Positions 7,966 through 16,844 of a stretch of DNA of 64,000 bases are shown one piece after another (the first letter of the stretch is position 1; each line of letters starts with the position of its first letter). The notes under the pieces are model-generated. The model had not been told where the DNA came from, did not search any database, and worked only from the letters and a program-made list of their open reading frames with translations. Position numbers and translations under genes: made by a program. The stretch comes from an uncultured Aquimarina sp. (GTDB lineage Bacteria; Bacteroidota; Bacteroidia; Flavobacteriales; Flavobacteriaceae): contig CANMSL010000011.1 in the NCBI GenBank assembly GCA_947500505.1, positions 62,001-126,000 of the forward strand, in the 5' to 3' direction.

Positions 7966-9738
7966 TTACTTAATCACTAACTTTTCCGCTAGCACTATCC
8001 CGTTCACCTCAATTTTCATAATATAATTTCCCTGTGATAGTTTTGAAGTATCTAGTATCAAATCTTCATTACTTTCAAAAGTATTTATCAGGATTATACG
8101 CCCGGAGGAGTCAATTGTTTTTACTTCTATGGATCCAACCACTTCTATGTTTTTAGTAATGAGTTGCACGCTGTTTTTTGAAGGATTGGGATATAAAACA
8201 ATTTCTGCATTAGAACTGGCTACTTTTTTTTTGACAGGGCGATTAGGTAAAGGCTTTCCTTCTTCAATTGTGTAGAATTGATTCACTCTAAGATTATTAA
8301 ATTCGTCAACTGTTCCAGAAGGCCAGTATATGGTTAGCTTGTCAATTCTTCCTGCTCTTCCGAGACCAAAATGGGCTCTTTGGCTATTATGCCCCATGAA
8401 TGTATTGGAGGCCGAAATTTCTCTTTTTTGTGTTACCCATTTACCTTTAATTTTTGCTTTTAATTCTAATCTGGCTCCTAATCCGGTTTTATTGGAAGTG
8501 GTACCGATCAATTTAAAATTTACAAAATGATTTTTAATGATGAGGTCATTTCTGAAAAGTCCTTTAATATTTCTACCTACCACAAAAAAATCAAGATCAC
8601 CATCATTGTCGTAATCTCCTATTGTGGTTCCTGTAGAACTGCTGGATATTGCTGTATTAATAAGGTTAGAGCCACTTTCGGTAAAAGTCCCGTCTCCATT
8701 GTTTATAAAATAACCACTGCCAGTAGCGCTAGAAGCTGTTATTATCACATCCAGATCCCCATCGTTGTCAAAATCTCCCCAGGCATTGGATAAATTGCTT
8801 GTTTTACCACTAGTAAACGGGAGCTCAGTTTTTACATAGCTACCATTAGTATTAACATAAAATTTGTTTTCCACTCCAGAGTAATTTGTAAGACAAATGT
8901 CCAAGTCACCATCATTATCATAATCAATGGCATTGTAACATTGCCCATCCTGAAGTTCTTCGGCAAAAGAAAGATCGGCATTAGTTAATTTTTCAAACCC
9001 TTCATTACCTGTTTCGATCTGCAGATTTCTGTAAATAAAATCTGCCTTGATTCCTGCTGAACCTGCTGCAGGCCCACTGGCAATAAATAAATCAGTATCG
9101 CCATCTTCATCATAATCAATCCAATTCGAAACCGTGTAAGGAGCAAGCTTGGTTAGGAATTCATAGTTTTCCGTGACCTGAGTAAATGTTCCGTCACTGT
9201 TTCCTCTGTATAAACGGTTAGGAAAATGATTGTTTGCTCCTAAAAATAAATTGGCAAATGTTAGAATGAAATCAACGTAGCTATCATTATTGTAATCACA
9301 CCACTGTACGCTCCAGGTTGCGGAATTAATATCATTTAGAATTGTGTTGACCTCAGTAAACTGTCCTGAGCCGTTGTTCTCATAAATTCTGGTTTGCAAG
9401 GTGGATGGAGCCGTGAATCTAGAATAAATCAGATCCAGATCACCATCATTTTGATAATCAGCCCAACTGCAACTATTCAGCGAAGTAGCAACAGGAATCG
9501 GAGTCTGTGTATTGGCAATTTCAAAATTACCATTACCAAGATTTCTATAAATTGTTCCTGCATAAAATAAATCCAAATAACCATCATTATCAATGTCCGT
9601 CCAGGAGGTTCCAAAATAAATTCCGGCTATTGCAGGTTCAGAAATTATAGGGTTGTTCGTATCTGTTATTAAGGTGAAGTTTTGAGCAAAACAGCTTAAA
9701 GTAATACAACAAGAAATAAGTAAAGCATAAGATCTCAT
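7966..9738 (-). CDS. Secreted FG-GAP/VCBS repeat protein with ASPIC/UnbV domain and T9SS sorting domain
   Basis: 590 residues. A signal peptide (MRSYALLISCCITLSCFAQ) is followed by seven or so FG-GAP/VCBS calcium-binding repeats with DxDNDGDLD cores, which form a beta-propeller. An ASPIC/UnbV domain follows near residues 415-495 (NKTGLGARLELK ... HFGLGRAGRIDKLTIYWPSG). The C-terminal ~75 residues (VLYPNPSKNSV ... GNYIMKIEVNGIVLAEKLVIK) are a type A sorting domain for the type IX secretion system. The protein is therefore probably exported and surface-anchored or released, with an adhesive or carbohydrate-binding role (inference). Monocistronic. Confidence 0.93.
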   Translation of the reverse strand: MRSYALLISCCITLSCFAQNFTLITDTNNPIISEPAIAGIYFGTSWTDIDNDGYLDLFYAGTIYRNLGNGNFEIANTQTPIPVATSLNSCSWADYQNDGDLDLIYSRFTAPSTLQTRIYENNGSGQFTEVNTILNDINSATWSVQWCDYNNDSYVDFILTFANLFLGANNHFPNRLYRGNSDGTFTQVTENYEFLTKLAPYTVSNWIDYDEDGDTDLFIASGPAAGSAGIKADFIYRNLQIETGNEGFEKLTNADLSFAEELQDGQCYNAIDYDNDGDLDICLTNYSGVENKFYVNTNGSYVKTELPFTSGKTSNLSNAWGDFDNDGDLDVIITASSATGSGYFINNGDGTFTESGSNLINTAISSSSTGTTIGDYDNDGDLDFFVVGRNIKGLFRNDLIIKNHFVNFKLIGTTSNKTGLGARLELKAKIKGKWVTQKREISASNTFMGHNSQRAHFGLGRAGRIDKLTIYWPSGTVDEFNNLRVNQFYTIEEGKPLPNRPVKKKVASSNAEIVLYPNPSKNSVQLITKNIEVVGSIEVKTIDSSGRIILINTFESNEDLILDTSKLSQGNYIMKIEVNGIVLAEKLVIK

Positions 9739-9821
9739 AGTGATAAAGTTTTAAGAATTATGAGATCTAAAATCTATAAACCTATAAGAGGAGTGGTTTA
9801 AAATTATAATTATTTACTTTT

Positions 9822-10952
9822 TTAGTCATTCTGTACTTGTAAATGTTTTCTTTTGTATTCTGACGGAGTACACTTATACTTACTTTTAAAAGCATTATTA
9901 AATGTAGCCTTGTTGTTAAACCCTACATCAAAATATATTGTTTTAATACTTGATGAGGTATCTTCTAACAGTAATTTCTTTGCTTCTTTTATCCTGTAAT
10001 CATTTATGAACTGATTGAAGTTTTTACTGGCTTTTTCATTGATTATCTTAGAAAGCGTATGACTGGAGAAACCAACTTTGTCTGCAAGTTGTACTAATCT
10101 AAGATTGTTATCCAGATAAGGTTTGTTAGTATTGATGTACGTAAGTAGTTTAGAATAGAATTCTTCCTTGGTGGTTTCAGAAAATTCCTGATGATCTGTT
10201 TCTTTCAAAAATAAATTAGCTAATAGTTCTCCATTAAAAATAGAAGGTTCTTTGTATACCATATATCCTATAGCATAAATTCCTACAGACATTGAGAAAG
10301 ATATTGCATAATCCCAATGAACACTAAAGAATGAAAACCGTACAAGGATGTAATAGCTAACATAAGCCGCGGTAAATACAAAAAATAAATTAATCAGAAA
10401 AGCTGACCATTTTTTTCTGGTAGCTTCGTATTGAGAGTCTTTATCATTTTTGTGAAATTTGATAAAATCCTTTATTGTTGTTAGATAAATTATGAACGAT
10501 AAGGCAGGTAACCAGGGATTATTTATGGTTCGTGTAAAGTATAGTAATACTTCATTCTCTAGTCCATCTGAGTTTTGAAGCCCCTGCGTTTTTACATAGT
10601 ATATTGTATTGATTACAAAACATAATATGGCAGGTATATAATGATACCATTTTACTCTAAAGGTGATATTGTAAAACCTGGTCGTATAACTATACAGTAG
10701 CGGACCAAACGCTAAATACCAACTAGTGTCAAAAAAATATAAATAAGGATAAATTGATCTATAATTTGTCCAGATGAGTACATAATAAAATAAGATAAAC
10801 GAAAACCCCAGGATTAATAGAATAATAGGAAAATTGTTTTTTCTACTATTTTTTCTAGCACTCAGTATGATACTTAAAAAAAATCCTAACGAGCTAACTA
10901 ATAGAAAAACGGAAGTCCAGGTATCAAAAGATGGGATCGTAGAATGTTGCAT
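9822..10952 (-). CDS. AraC-family regulator with membrane N-terminal domain
   Basis: 376 residues: about seven TM helices up to residue ~235, then a C-terminal AraC/XylS DNA-binding domain with two helix-turn-helix motifs (LVQLADKVGFSSHTLSKIINE; SIKTIYFDVGFNNKATFNNAFKSKYKCTPSEYKR). Such membrane-bound AraC proteins are frequent in Flavobacteriia and may sense a ligand or membrane state; targets are unknown. It lies 83 bases upstream of, and in the same direction as, the secreted VCBS-protein gene, which makes that gene a possible target. Confidence 0.93.
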   Translation of the reverse strand: MQHSTIPSFDTWTSVFLLVSSLGFFLSIILSARKNSRKNNFPIILLILGFSFILFYYVLIWTNYRSIYPYLYFFDTSWYLAFGPLLYSYTTRFYNITFRVKWYHYIPAILCFVINTIYYVKTQGLQNSDGLENEVLLYFTRTINNPWLPALSFIIYLTTIKDFIKFHKNDKDSQYEATRKKWSAFLINLFFVFTAAYVSYYILVRFSFFSVHWDYAISFSMSVGIYAIGYMVYKEPSIFNGELLANLFLKETDHQEFSETTKEEFYSKLLTYINTNKPYLDNNLRLVQLADKVGFSSHTLSKIINEKASKNFNQFINDYRIKEAKKLLLEDTSSSIKTIYFDVGFNNKATFNNAFKSKYKCTPSEYKRKHLQVQND

Positions 10953-11019
10953 CTTTAGGGTTTAACTTTATAATAAATCTAAAAATAAAATTTTTAAGTA
11001 AGCAAATAAAAACCTAAAA

Positions 11020-11556
11020 TTAAAATGATTTTATAGATTCAAGGCGTTTCTTTTGACGTTCTTGATGCCGCATATGTATTTCAATTAGCGAAAACCACTC
11101 GATTGCATTGATCATTCCAAAAAATGGATGACTATGTTTTATAGTTTTATCACATGTTCTCACTAATGATTCTTTTGATACTGTTTCTGCTATAAATTCT
11201 TTGAAACGGTTTTCCAAAATGGCTCTTTCCAGTACCTGAGGAGTGAAGCCTGAAACAATTTTAGGAGGAAAGGATTCCATTCTGATGGTCTTGGATGGTA
11301 TGATGTTTAAATAAAAAATCAGATAAGCTGCGCTATTTTTAGGTTTTCCTAATGTAATGTCATTCTCAATACAATTCTGAAAATTAGGTAGCTGATATGT
11401 AGTTGCTACGCGCATGATATGATCATATAATTCCGCAAGACACCATTGGTTAGAAGATGGTTTGTGGTACAGACTTTCCGAGCTGTAATTTTGAAGATCC
11501 ATATACCATTTTTCGGATCTTTTTTTAAAAATAGCTACAGGATTCTTGACGAACAT
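11020..11556 (-). CDS. DinB-like four-helix protein
   Basis: 178 residues, all helical, with DinB_2 landmarks: an early His in CLAELYDHIMR (helix 2) and the C-terminal HPFFGMINAIEWFSLIEIHMRHQERQKKRL, where the family has H...H..Q metal-ligand residues. DinB-fold enzymes include thiol S-transferases using bacillithiol or mycothiol, and uncharacterised hydrolases. The start lies 1 base after the stop of the YpdA-like reductase, so the two are co-expressed; that pairing fits a thiol-linked function but does not prove it. Confidence 0.75.
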   Translation of the reverse strand: MFVKNPVAIFKKRSEKWYMDLQNYSSESLYHKPSSNQWCLAELYDHIMRVATTYQLPNFQNCIENDITLGKPKNSAAYLIFYLNIIPSKTIRMESFPPKIVSGFTPQVLERAILENRFKEFIAETVSKESLVRTCDKTIKHSHPFFGMINAIEWFSLIEIHMRHQERQKKRLESIKSF

Positions 11557-11557
11557 C

Positions 11558-12523
11558 TTATTTTTTGGAAATTATATGTTGTAAAATTGTTTTAGCGTGT
11601 ATTCTTGAATTTTCAATAAACCACACATGAGTATCCATTCCGCCACAAATAACCCCTGCGAGGTATAAATTGCTAATGTTCGATTCCATAGTTTCCTCAT
11701 TATATCTTGGATACATTTTTTCATCATCCGAAAGCTGAATACCAATCTTTTTAAGAAAATCAAAATTAGGTGTGTACCCGGTTAATGCCAGAACGTAATC
11801 ATTATCCAGACTTATTTCTCCATCAGGGCTATTGATAATGAGATGCTTAGGTGAGATTTCCTTAACTGTTGTATTGTAGTGTGCTTTTATACTGCCTTCT
11901 GCAACTCTATTTTCGATATCAGGTTTTACCCAATACTTTACACGATTTCCTATCTCCGGACCTCTAATAAGCATAGTAACATCCGCTCCTTTTCTGTAAC
12001 ATTCTAATGCAGCATCTACAGCAGAATTGCTAGCACCTATGACTGCTAGTTTTTGTTTTGCATAAAAATGGGGATCTTTATAGTAATGAGATACTTTTGG
12101 CAAATCTTCTCCCGGAACATTAATCTTATTTGGGATGTCATAAAATCCTGTTGCAATGATAATGTGCGAAGCAGTATAGTTTTGTTTTTCCGTTTTTACC
12201 TGAAAAATGTTTTCCTCCTTTTTTACAGCAATTACTTTTTCGAATAAATGGATATTTAAGTCGTTAGTGGTAACTATTCTTCTATAATACTCTAAAGCTT
12301 CATTCCTTTTGGGTTTTGCTTCATTGCTAATAAAAGGAATTTCGTCGATCTCCAGTTTTTCTGAAGACGAAAAAAACTGCATATTCACTGGATAGTTGAA
12401 AAGAGAATTTACTATTGGTCCTTTTTCTATAATGAGATAGTTCATTCCGCTTTTTTTTGCTTCTAAACCACAAGCAATACCTATTGGACCTCCACCGACA
12501 ATTATAAGATCAATGTGTTTCAT
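11558..12523 (-). CDS. YpdA-like FAD/NADPH oxidoreductase (putative bacillithiol disulfide reductase)
   Basis: 321 residues with two Rossmann sites: IDLIIVGGGPIGIACGLEAKK for FAD (residues 4-24) and KLAVIGASNSAVDAALECYRKG for NADPH (~160-180), plus ALTGYTPNF and LYLAGVICGGMDTHVWFIENSR at the C-terminus. There is no CxxC redox pair, so it is not a thioredoxin reductase; the layout matches YpdA/Bdr, which reduces bacillithiol disulfide in Firmicutes. It overlaps the rpe stop by one base and is followed by a DinB-like gene. The bacillithiol link is inferred from family. Confidence 0.82.
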   Translation of the reverse strand: MKHIDLIIVGGGPIGIACGLEAKKSGMNYLIIEKGPIVNSLFNYPVNMQFFSSSEKLEIDEIPFISNEAKPKRNEALEYYRRIVTTNDLNIHLFEKVIAVKKEENIFQVKTEKQNYTASHIIIATGFYDIPNKINVPGEDLPKVSHYYKDPHFYAKQKLAVIGASNSAVDAALECYRKGADVTMLIRGPEIGNRVKYWVKPDIENRVAEGSIKAHYNTTVKEISPKHLIINSPDGEISLDNDYVLALTGYTPNFDFLKKIGIQLSDDEKMYPRYNEETMESNISNLYLAGVICGGMDTHVWFIENSRIHAKTILQHIISKK

Positions 12524-13182
12524 TAAGAAATAATCTCTTTCAATCCTTTTATAGTCTGAATTGGATCTTTACTTTTAAATACATAACTTCCTGCTACTAA
12601 AACATCGGCTCCAACCTTGACTAATTGTTTTGCATTTTTATCAGTAACTCCTCCATCAATTTCGATGATAGTATCCGCGTTATTGCGATCAATAATATCT
12701 TTGAGTTGTTGGACTTTTTTATAGGTATTTTCAATAAAAGATTGACCACCGAATCCCGGATTTACACTCATAATACATACTAAATCTATATCATTGATAA
12801 TATCTTCTAATAAACTGGCATTGGTATGTGGGTTTATGGCTACGCCAGCTTTCATTCCTTCTGCTTTTATGGCTTGTAGTGTTCTGTGTAGATGGGTGCA
12901 GGCTTCATAATGCACTGTAAGGATATTACTGCCCAGATCAGCAAAAGTTTTTATATATCGATCCGGATCCACAATCATTAAGTGTACGTCAATTGTTTTT
13001 GTTGCGTGTTTTGCGATATCCCTTAAAACAGGCATCCCAAAGGAAATGTTAGGAACGAAAACACCATCCATAATATCAATATGAAACCAATCAGCATCAC
13101 TGTTGTTGATCATTTCTATATCTCTTTGTAAATTAGCAAAATCTGCTGCTAATACGGAAGGAGCAATTAATTTTGAAGCCAT
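12523..13182 (-). CDS. rpe: Ribulose-phosphate 3-epimerase
   Basis: 219-residue TIM barrel that interconverts ribulose-5-phosphate and xylulose-5-phosphate in the pentose phosphate pathway. Motifs: APSVLAADFANL, WFHIDIMDGVFVPNISFG (metal ligands His and Asp), DVHLMIVDPDRY, VCIMSVNPGFGGQSFI, and the second acidic ligand and phosphate site EIDGGVTDKNAK ... VAGSYVF. It begins a three-gene minus-strand operon with the YpdA-like and DinB-like genes (1-base overlap, then 1-base gap). NADPH made by the pentose phosphate pathway could feed the reductase (inference). Confidence 0.97.
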   Translation of the reverse strand: MASKLIAPSVLAADFANLQRDIEMINNSDADWFHIDIMDGVFVPNISFGMPVLRDIAKHATKTIDVHLMIVDPDRYIKTFADLGSNILTVHYEACTHLHRTLQAIKAEGMKAGVAINPHTNASLLEDIINDIDLVCIMSVNPGFGGQSFIENTYKKVQQLKDIIDRNNADTIIEIDGGVTDKNAKQLVKVGADVLVAGSYVFKSKDPIQTIKGLKEIIS

Positions 13183-13201
13183 AAAATTGTATTGTTTCCC
13201 G

Positions 13202-13209
13202 CAAAAATA
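13202..13209 (-). promoter_or_regulatory. -7 element for the rpe operon
   Basis: TATTTTTG on the minus strand fits the Bacteroidota TAnnTTTG element and lies 20 bases upstream of the rpe ATG. No clear -33 element was recognised. Confidence 0.6.
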
Positions 13210-13232
13210 CTATTTAAGTTTTAAACTATCCA

Positions 13233-13640
13233 CTAAGAGAGCTTCATAAATTTATAGGCCAGGTAGGAAATGTTTTTATAAATATCAGGGTTGTGAGATT
13301 TCTCTTCTTGTAAAAAGTGTTGTAATTCATCTATACCATATTTACCGCCCACAAATCTAAAGGAAGAATGATATTTCGTAAATGCGGAATTGACTATTTT
13401 ACGTTCGAAAATTTTAATAACATTGTAGTGCCTGGAATCTAATTTTATTTTTTCATACAGACTTTGGATTTGATTTTTTTCACCTTCTAAAACCTGAAAA
13501 AAATTACCATCAGAATACATTAATATGCCAGTAATTTTTTGGCTGTTGTTAGTTAACTCAACCTCTTCGAACAACTGATTAAGTTCTGAATTTGTCAAGA
13601 ATGGATTGGCAGTACTTACATAACTTATAGTTCGCCACAT
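13233..13640 (-). CDS. BLUF-domain blue-light photoreceptor (short, stand-alone)
   Basis: 135 residues, essentially one BLUF domain plus a helical cap. The flavin-switch residues are in place: Tyr7 (ISYVSTA), Asn31 (LTNNSQKITGILMY) and Gln49 (GNFFQVLEGEK), with the same spacing (24 and 18) as Tyr21, Asn45 and Gln63 of AppA. LDSRHYNVIKIFER is the usual following helix/strand. No output domain is fused, so signalling must go through a partner protein, as for PixD or BlrB type proteins. It is monocistronic, between the rpe operon and the sigma-factor gene; no partner gene is adjacent. Confidence 0.93.
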   Translation of the reverse strand: MWRTISYVSTANPFLTNSELNQLFEEVELTNNSQKITGILMYSDGNFFQVLEGEKNQIQSLYEKIKLDSRHYNVIKIFERKIVNSAFTKYHSSFRFVGGKYGIDELQHFLQEEKSHNPDIYKNISYLAYKFMKLS

Positions 13641-13764
13641 TATATATGAATCTTATTTAATAAATATACGTTTTTTTTAGGTTTTAAAATATTTTATAAG
13701 AATATAAGTAACTGATAAGAAATTAACTGTGGGTCATGGTAAAATTGATAAAGTTTGCCTCATG

Positions 13765-13791
13765 AAAAAACCTCCGGTAATCAGCCGGAGG
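13765..13791 (-). terminator. Terminator of the sigma-factor gene
   Basis: Seven-base GC-rich arms 13771-13777 and 13785-13791 (CCTCCGG / CCGGAGG) with a 7-base loop; on the minus strand a run of six T follows (13765-13770). It lies about 70 bases after the sigma gene stop. Confidence 0.88.
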
Positions 13792-13861
13792 TCATTCATC
13801 AATCAAAAAACGAACAGTTATGTTATAAACTGTTTGTAATCGCAATTTAGGAAATTAAAAT

Positions 13862-14725
13862 TTATCCTAAATAAGTTTTCAATATTTTACTACGCGATGT
13901 ATGTTTTAATCTACGTATAGCTTTTTCTTTAATCTGACGAACACGCTCTCTTGTAAGGTCAAAAGTTTCTCCAATTTCTTCGAGTGTCATAGGATGTTGA
14001 TCTCCAAGACCAAAATACAAACGGATTACATCAGCCTCTCTTGGAGTAAGTGTTTCTAAAGCTCGTTCGATCTCTGTACGGAGAGATTCATGCAATAATG
14101 ATCTATCTGGATTAGGTGATTCTCCAGAATTTAATACATCATAGAGATTAGAATCTTCTCCTTCTACTAAAGGAGCATCCATACTAACGTGACGTCCAGA
14201 ATTTTTCATGGATTCCTTTACGTCATTGATAGTCATATCAAGCTCTTTTGCAATTTCCTCTGCACTTGGTGGGCGCTCGTGAGATTGCTCTAAGAAAGCA
14301 TATGTTTTATTGATCTTGTTAATAGATCCAATTTTATTCAGTGGTAAACGAACAATTCTAGACTGTTCTGCAAGTGCTTGCAAGATAGATTGACGAATCC
14401 ACCATACCGCATATGAAATAAATTTGAAACCTCTGGTTTCATCAAAACGTTTTGCCGCTTTGATCAATCCTAGATTACCTTCATTAATTAAATCAGGTAA
14501 AGTAAGGCCTTGATTTTGATATTGTTTCGCAACTGATACCACAAATCGTAGGTTTGCTTTGGTTAATTTTTCAAGGGCTCGTTCATCACCAGCTTTTATT
14601 CGCTGTGCTAATTCCACCTCTTCATCCGCAGTAATAAGATCTACTTTACCTATTTCCTGCAAATACTTATCCAGCGATGCAGTTTCACGATTCGTTACCT
14701 GCTTCGTAATCTTAAGTTGTCTCAT
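13862..14725 (-). CDS. rpoD: Primary sigma factor of Bacteroidota type (RpoD/SigA)
   Basis: 287 residues, the standard short form in this phylum, lacking region 1.1. Region 1.2 (SLDKYLQEIGKVDLITADEEVELAQRIKAGDE), region 2 (NLRFVVSVAKQYQNQGLTLPDLINEGNLGLIKAAKRFDETRGFKFISYAVWWIRQSI), region 3 and region 4 (LTPREADVIRLYFGL ... TLEEIGETFDLTRERVRQIKEKAIRRLK) are complete. It directs RNA polymerase to TAnnTTTG-type promoters such as those marked here. Monocistronic, with its own terminator. Confidence 0.97.
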   Translation of the reverse strand: MRQLKITKQVTNRETASLDKYLQEIGKVDLITADEEVELAQRIKAGDERALEKLTKANLRFVVSVAKQYQNQGLTLPDLINEGNLGLIKAAKRFDETRGFKFISYAVWWIRQSILQALAEQSRIVRLPLNKIGSINKINKTYAFLEQSHERPPSAEEIAKELDMTINDVKESMKNSGRHVSMDAPLVEGEDSNLYDVLNSGESPNPDRSLLHESLRTEIERALETLTPREADVIRLYFGLGDQHPMTLEEIGETFDLTRERVRQIKEKAIRRLKHTSRSKILKTYLG

Positions 14726-14902
14726 CTATGTTCTCCTTGAAATTTTATTATGAATAATTATTTAGGGCTTTGCTTTTTATTTATTATACGTAAGTCGTTA
14801 GGAAAATGTTACAAAAAATTAAATTTTTTTTTAGACCACTATCTTTACTAACATTTAAAATACCATTTAATTGGTCGTTTAGATAGTTATTTGTTTACAG
14901 TT

Positions 14903-15871
14903 TTATTCAAATTCTAGAACATTCTTAGCCACAATCAATGATCTTAGTGCATCGATTTTTTTATGTATTTTGTTGAAGAAAAGGTTTCTCTCTTTTTCTC
15001 CGGCTGTACTTAATAATTTGGATCCATCCATTTGTATTTTTAAAAAATGTTCTGCTTGGTCACAGGTAACCACGTCATTAGTTCTGTAATACGAAAGAAT
15101 CGTGAAAGGAATATATAGAGACCTCTCGGTAGGTGTTTTGACTAAAACACGATTATTCATTAGCAGTAATTCATTATAGTAGAATTTAAAATTATCCTTC
15201 TGTTCTATTACTTTTTTAGAAATCTTGTTGATCAATTCCTGGAGATCATCACATATTTCCAGTGCATCTTTAGAAGTAAGTGCGTTAGACTCAAAATAAA
15301 AGTGTATTTGTTTTAAACTACTATTAATAGTTGTAATGTCCCATATTTCTACAGTATTAAGATCATTATATATATTGGCTAGGCGTTTTGCTGACTCGAT
15401 CAGTGATAGGGACGGATTAAAACCAGTAAATTTCATATCACTTAATTCTGTATCCATTATTTTTAACCAGACATACATTTTAAACTTAGATAAAAGATTG
15501 TCATCAGAGGTGTAAAAAATAGGAAGGTCTTTTGCAGAGTAGATCATTTCTACTTCTGGATTGTTAATTAAAGGTGATAGCGAAGTATACGAATTTTCAT
15601 AATATGCTAGTAGACTTTCCATATCCTTAACCGGAGCCGTTTTTTTTACAGCTACAATATGTTCGTCTTCACTAGAAAATAGTTGATCTATTGATAAGCT
15701 AAAATATTTAGCAAGAGCAACACCTTCTTCTAAGGATAGCTTACTTTTTTTACTGATTCTTCTATGAGCAGCATCATAACTTATGTCTAATGCCGTAGCA
15801 ACTTCATCTATTAGCGATGTTTTAGAATTGATTTGTTTTTTTATGAGTTCTAAAAAATTTTCCTGTATCAT
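14903..15871 (-). CDS. Helix-turn-helix regulator with large C-terminal domain
   Basis: 322 residues. The N-terminal ~70 residues form an XRE/BetR-like HTH (TSLIDEVATALDISYDAAHRRISKKSKLSLEEGVALAKYFSLSIDQLF). The rest is helical with no recognised domain, ending in a region rich in Lys and Asn; this layout recurs in Flavobacteriia regulators of unknown target. It is divergent from the LPFINW-type gene at 16116, and the shared intergenic region holds a 7-bp-arm palindrome that could be its operator (inference). Confidence 0.83.
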   Translation of the reverse strand: MIQENFLELIKKQINSKTSLIDEVATALDISYDAAHRRISKKSKLSLEEGVALAKYFSLSIDQLFSSEDEHIVAVKKTAPVKDMESLLAYYENSYTSLSPLINNPEVEMIYSAKDLPIFYTSDDNLLSKFKMYVWLKIMDTELSDMKFTGFNPSLSLIESAKRLANIYNDLNTVEIWDITTINSSLKQIHFYFESNALTSKDALEICDDLQELINKISKKVIEQKDNFKFYYNELLLMNNRVLVKTPTERSLYIPFTILSYYRTNDVVTCDQAEHFLKIQMDGSKLLSTAGEKERNLFFNKIHKKIDALRSLIVAKNVLEFE

Positions 15872-16010
15872 TTTTAAGTCTTATAACTAATGCGATTTTC
15901 TTCTTTTGTAAAGTATGATAGATAAAAAGTTCAGTTTTATGATTTTTACAAAAAAAATAAACCCGTATGAATTTTACATTTATTGCAAATAACAAAATCT
16001 GTTTAATATT

Positions 16011-16027
16011 TTTGCGATTTTCGCAAA
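16011..16027. promoter_or_regulatory. Palindromic operator candidate between divergent genes
   Basis: TTTGCGA-TTT-TCGCAAA is a perfect inverted repeat with 7-base arms. Related half-sites occur nearby: ATCGCAATA near 16072 and TTGCAAAT near 15983. It is about 140 bases upstream of the HTH gene start and 89 bases upstream of the exported-protein gene. Confidence 0.5.
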
Positions 16028-16115
16028 TAAATTAATTTCTATTCTCATTTATCGCTTTCATCTTTGTAATTATCGCAATAGTTTTGAATTGTTGAATTTT
16101 TTAAAAACAAGAAAA

Positions 16116-16844
16116 ATGATGAACAAAATAGTAGTATTAGTAATGTTGTTATTTTCGATAATAGCTATTGGACAGGAACATAAGTTAGATGTTATTTCAG
16201 GAAAAGTGAAGTCATTTAGTTTTTCTCCAATTCATTCTGATATATCACAGGTTAATGGATTGGTATTAGGAGTAGGGCATTATGCAAATAAAAACATAGA
16301 GCATCAAAGAATCAATGGGATTAATATTGATGTAATTCATCCAGCTCCATTATTATTAATGACTTTTGGTTTAGAGATTCCGTTTAAGTTACTACCAGTA
16401 GGTTTAACTTATAAAAATAGTACAGGTGTTCATGTTCTAGACAGTAATAATGAATCTAAAAAAGTTAAATTATCAATGAATGGATTGAATTTAAGCGTTG
16501 GAGGGTTTTATGAAGGAACTGATTTTAGTGGCTTAAACCTATCTTTAATTTCCATAGTTAATAGTTTAAGTGGAGTATCCCTGGCTCCGATTGTAAATGG
16601 TTCAGAGGTTTTTAATGGAGTTCAAGTTTCAGCTCTGGCTAATATTTCAGCTAGCGGTAATGGTTTACAGGTTGCGATCTCAAATGTTGCTGGAAAATTT
16701 AATGGGATTCAGGTAGGGTTATTTAATAAAAGTATAGATCAGAGAGGTTTTCAATTTGGTCTTTGGAATAGAAACGCAAGAAGATCTTTACCTTTCATTA
16801 ATTGGCAATTTTCTAAAAAGAAAACGAAATCAAAAACATCATAA
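16116..16844 (+). CDS. Exported protein with repeated 'NGxQxGLxN' strands and LPFINW end
   Basis: The ATG at 16116 (or 16119) gives 242 residues beginning MMNKIVVLVMLLFSIIAIGQ, a signal peptide; a TTG at 16089 is in frame but less likely. The body consists of short glycine-rich strands with recurring GLNLSVGG, GVQVSALANISASGNGLQVAISN, GIQVGLFN and GFQFGLWNRN, then RRSLPFINW. This strand-repeat family with an LPFINW terminus is common in Flavobacteriia and probably forms a beta-structure in the envelope; no function is known to me. It is divergent from a regulator and carries a Lys-rich tail. Confidence 0.75.
   Translation: MMNKIVVLVMLLFSIIAIGQEHKLDVISGKVKSFSFSPIHSDISQVNGLVLGVGHYANKNIEHQRINGINIDVIHPAPLLLMTFGLEIPFKLLPVGLTYKNSTGVHVLDSNNESKKVKLSMNGLNLSVGGFYEGTDFSGLNLSLISIVNSLSGVSLAPIVNGSEVFNGVQVSALANISASGNGLQVAISNVAGKFNGIQVGLFNKSIDQRGFQFGLWNRNARRSLPFINWQFSKKKTKSKTS

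Noticed and set aside
8330..8793. Plus-strand frames within the VCBS protein gene
   Set aside because: Shadows of a repeat-rich reading frame on the other strand.
11558..12523. Thioredoxin reductase
   Set aside because: No CxxC redox pair between the two dinucleotide sites; the layout fits YpdA-like enzymes better.
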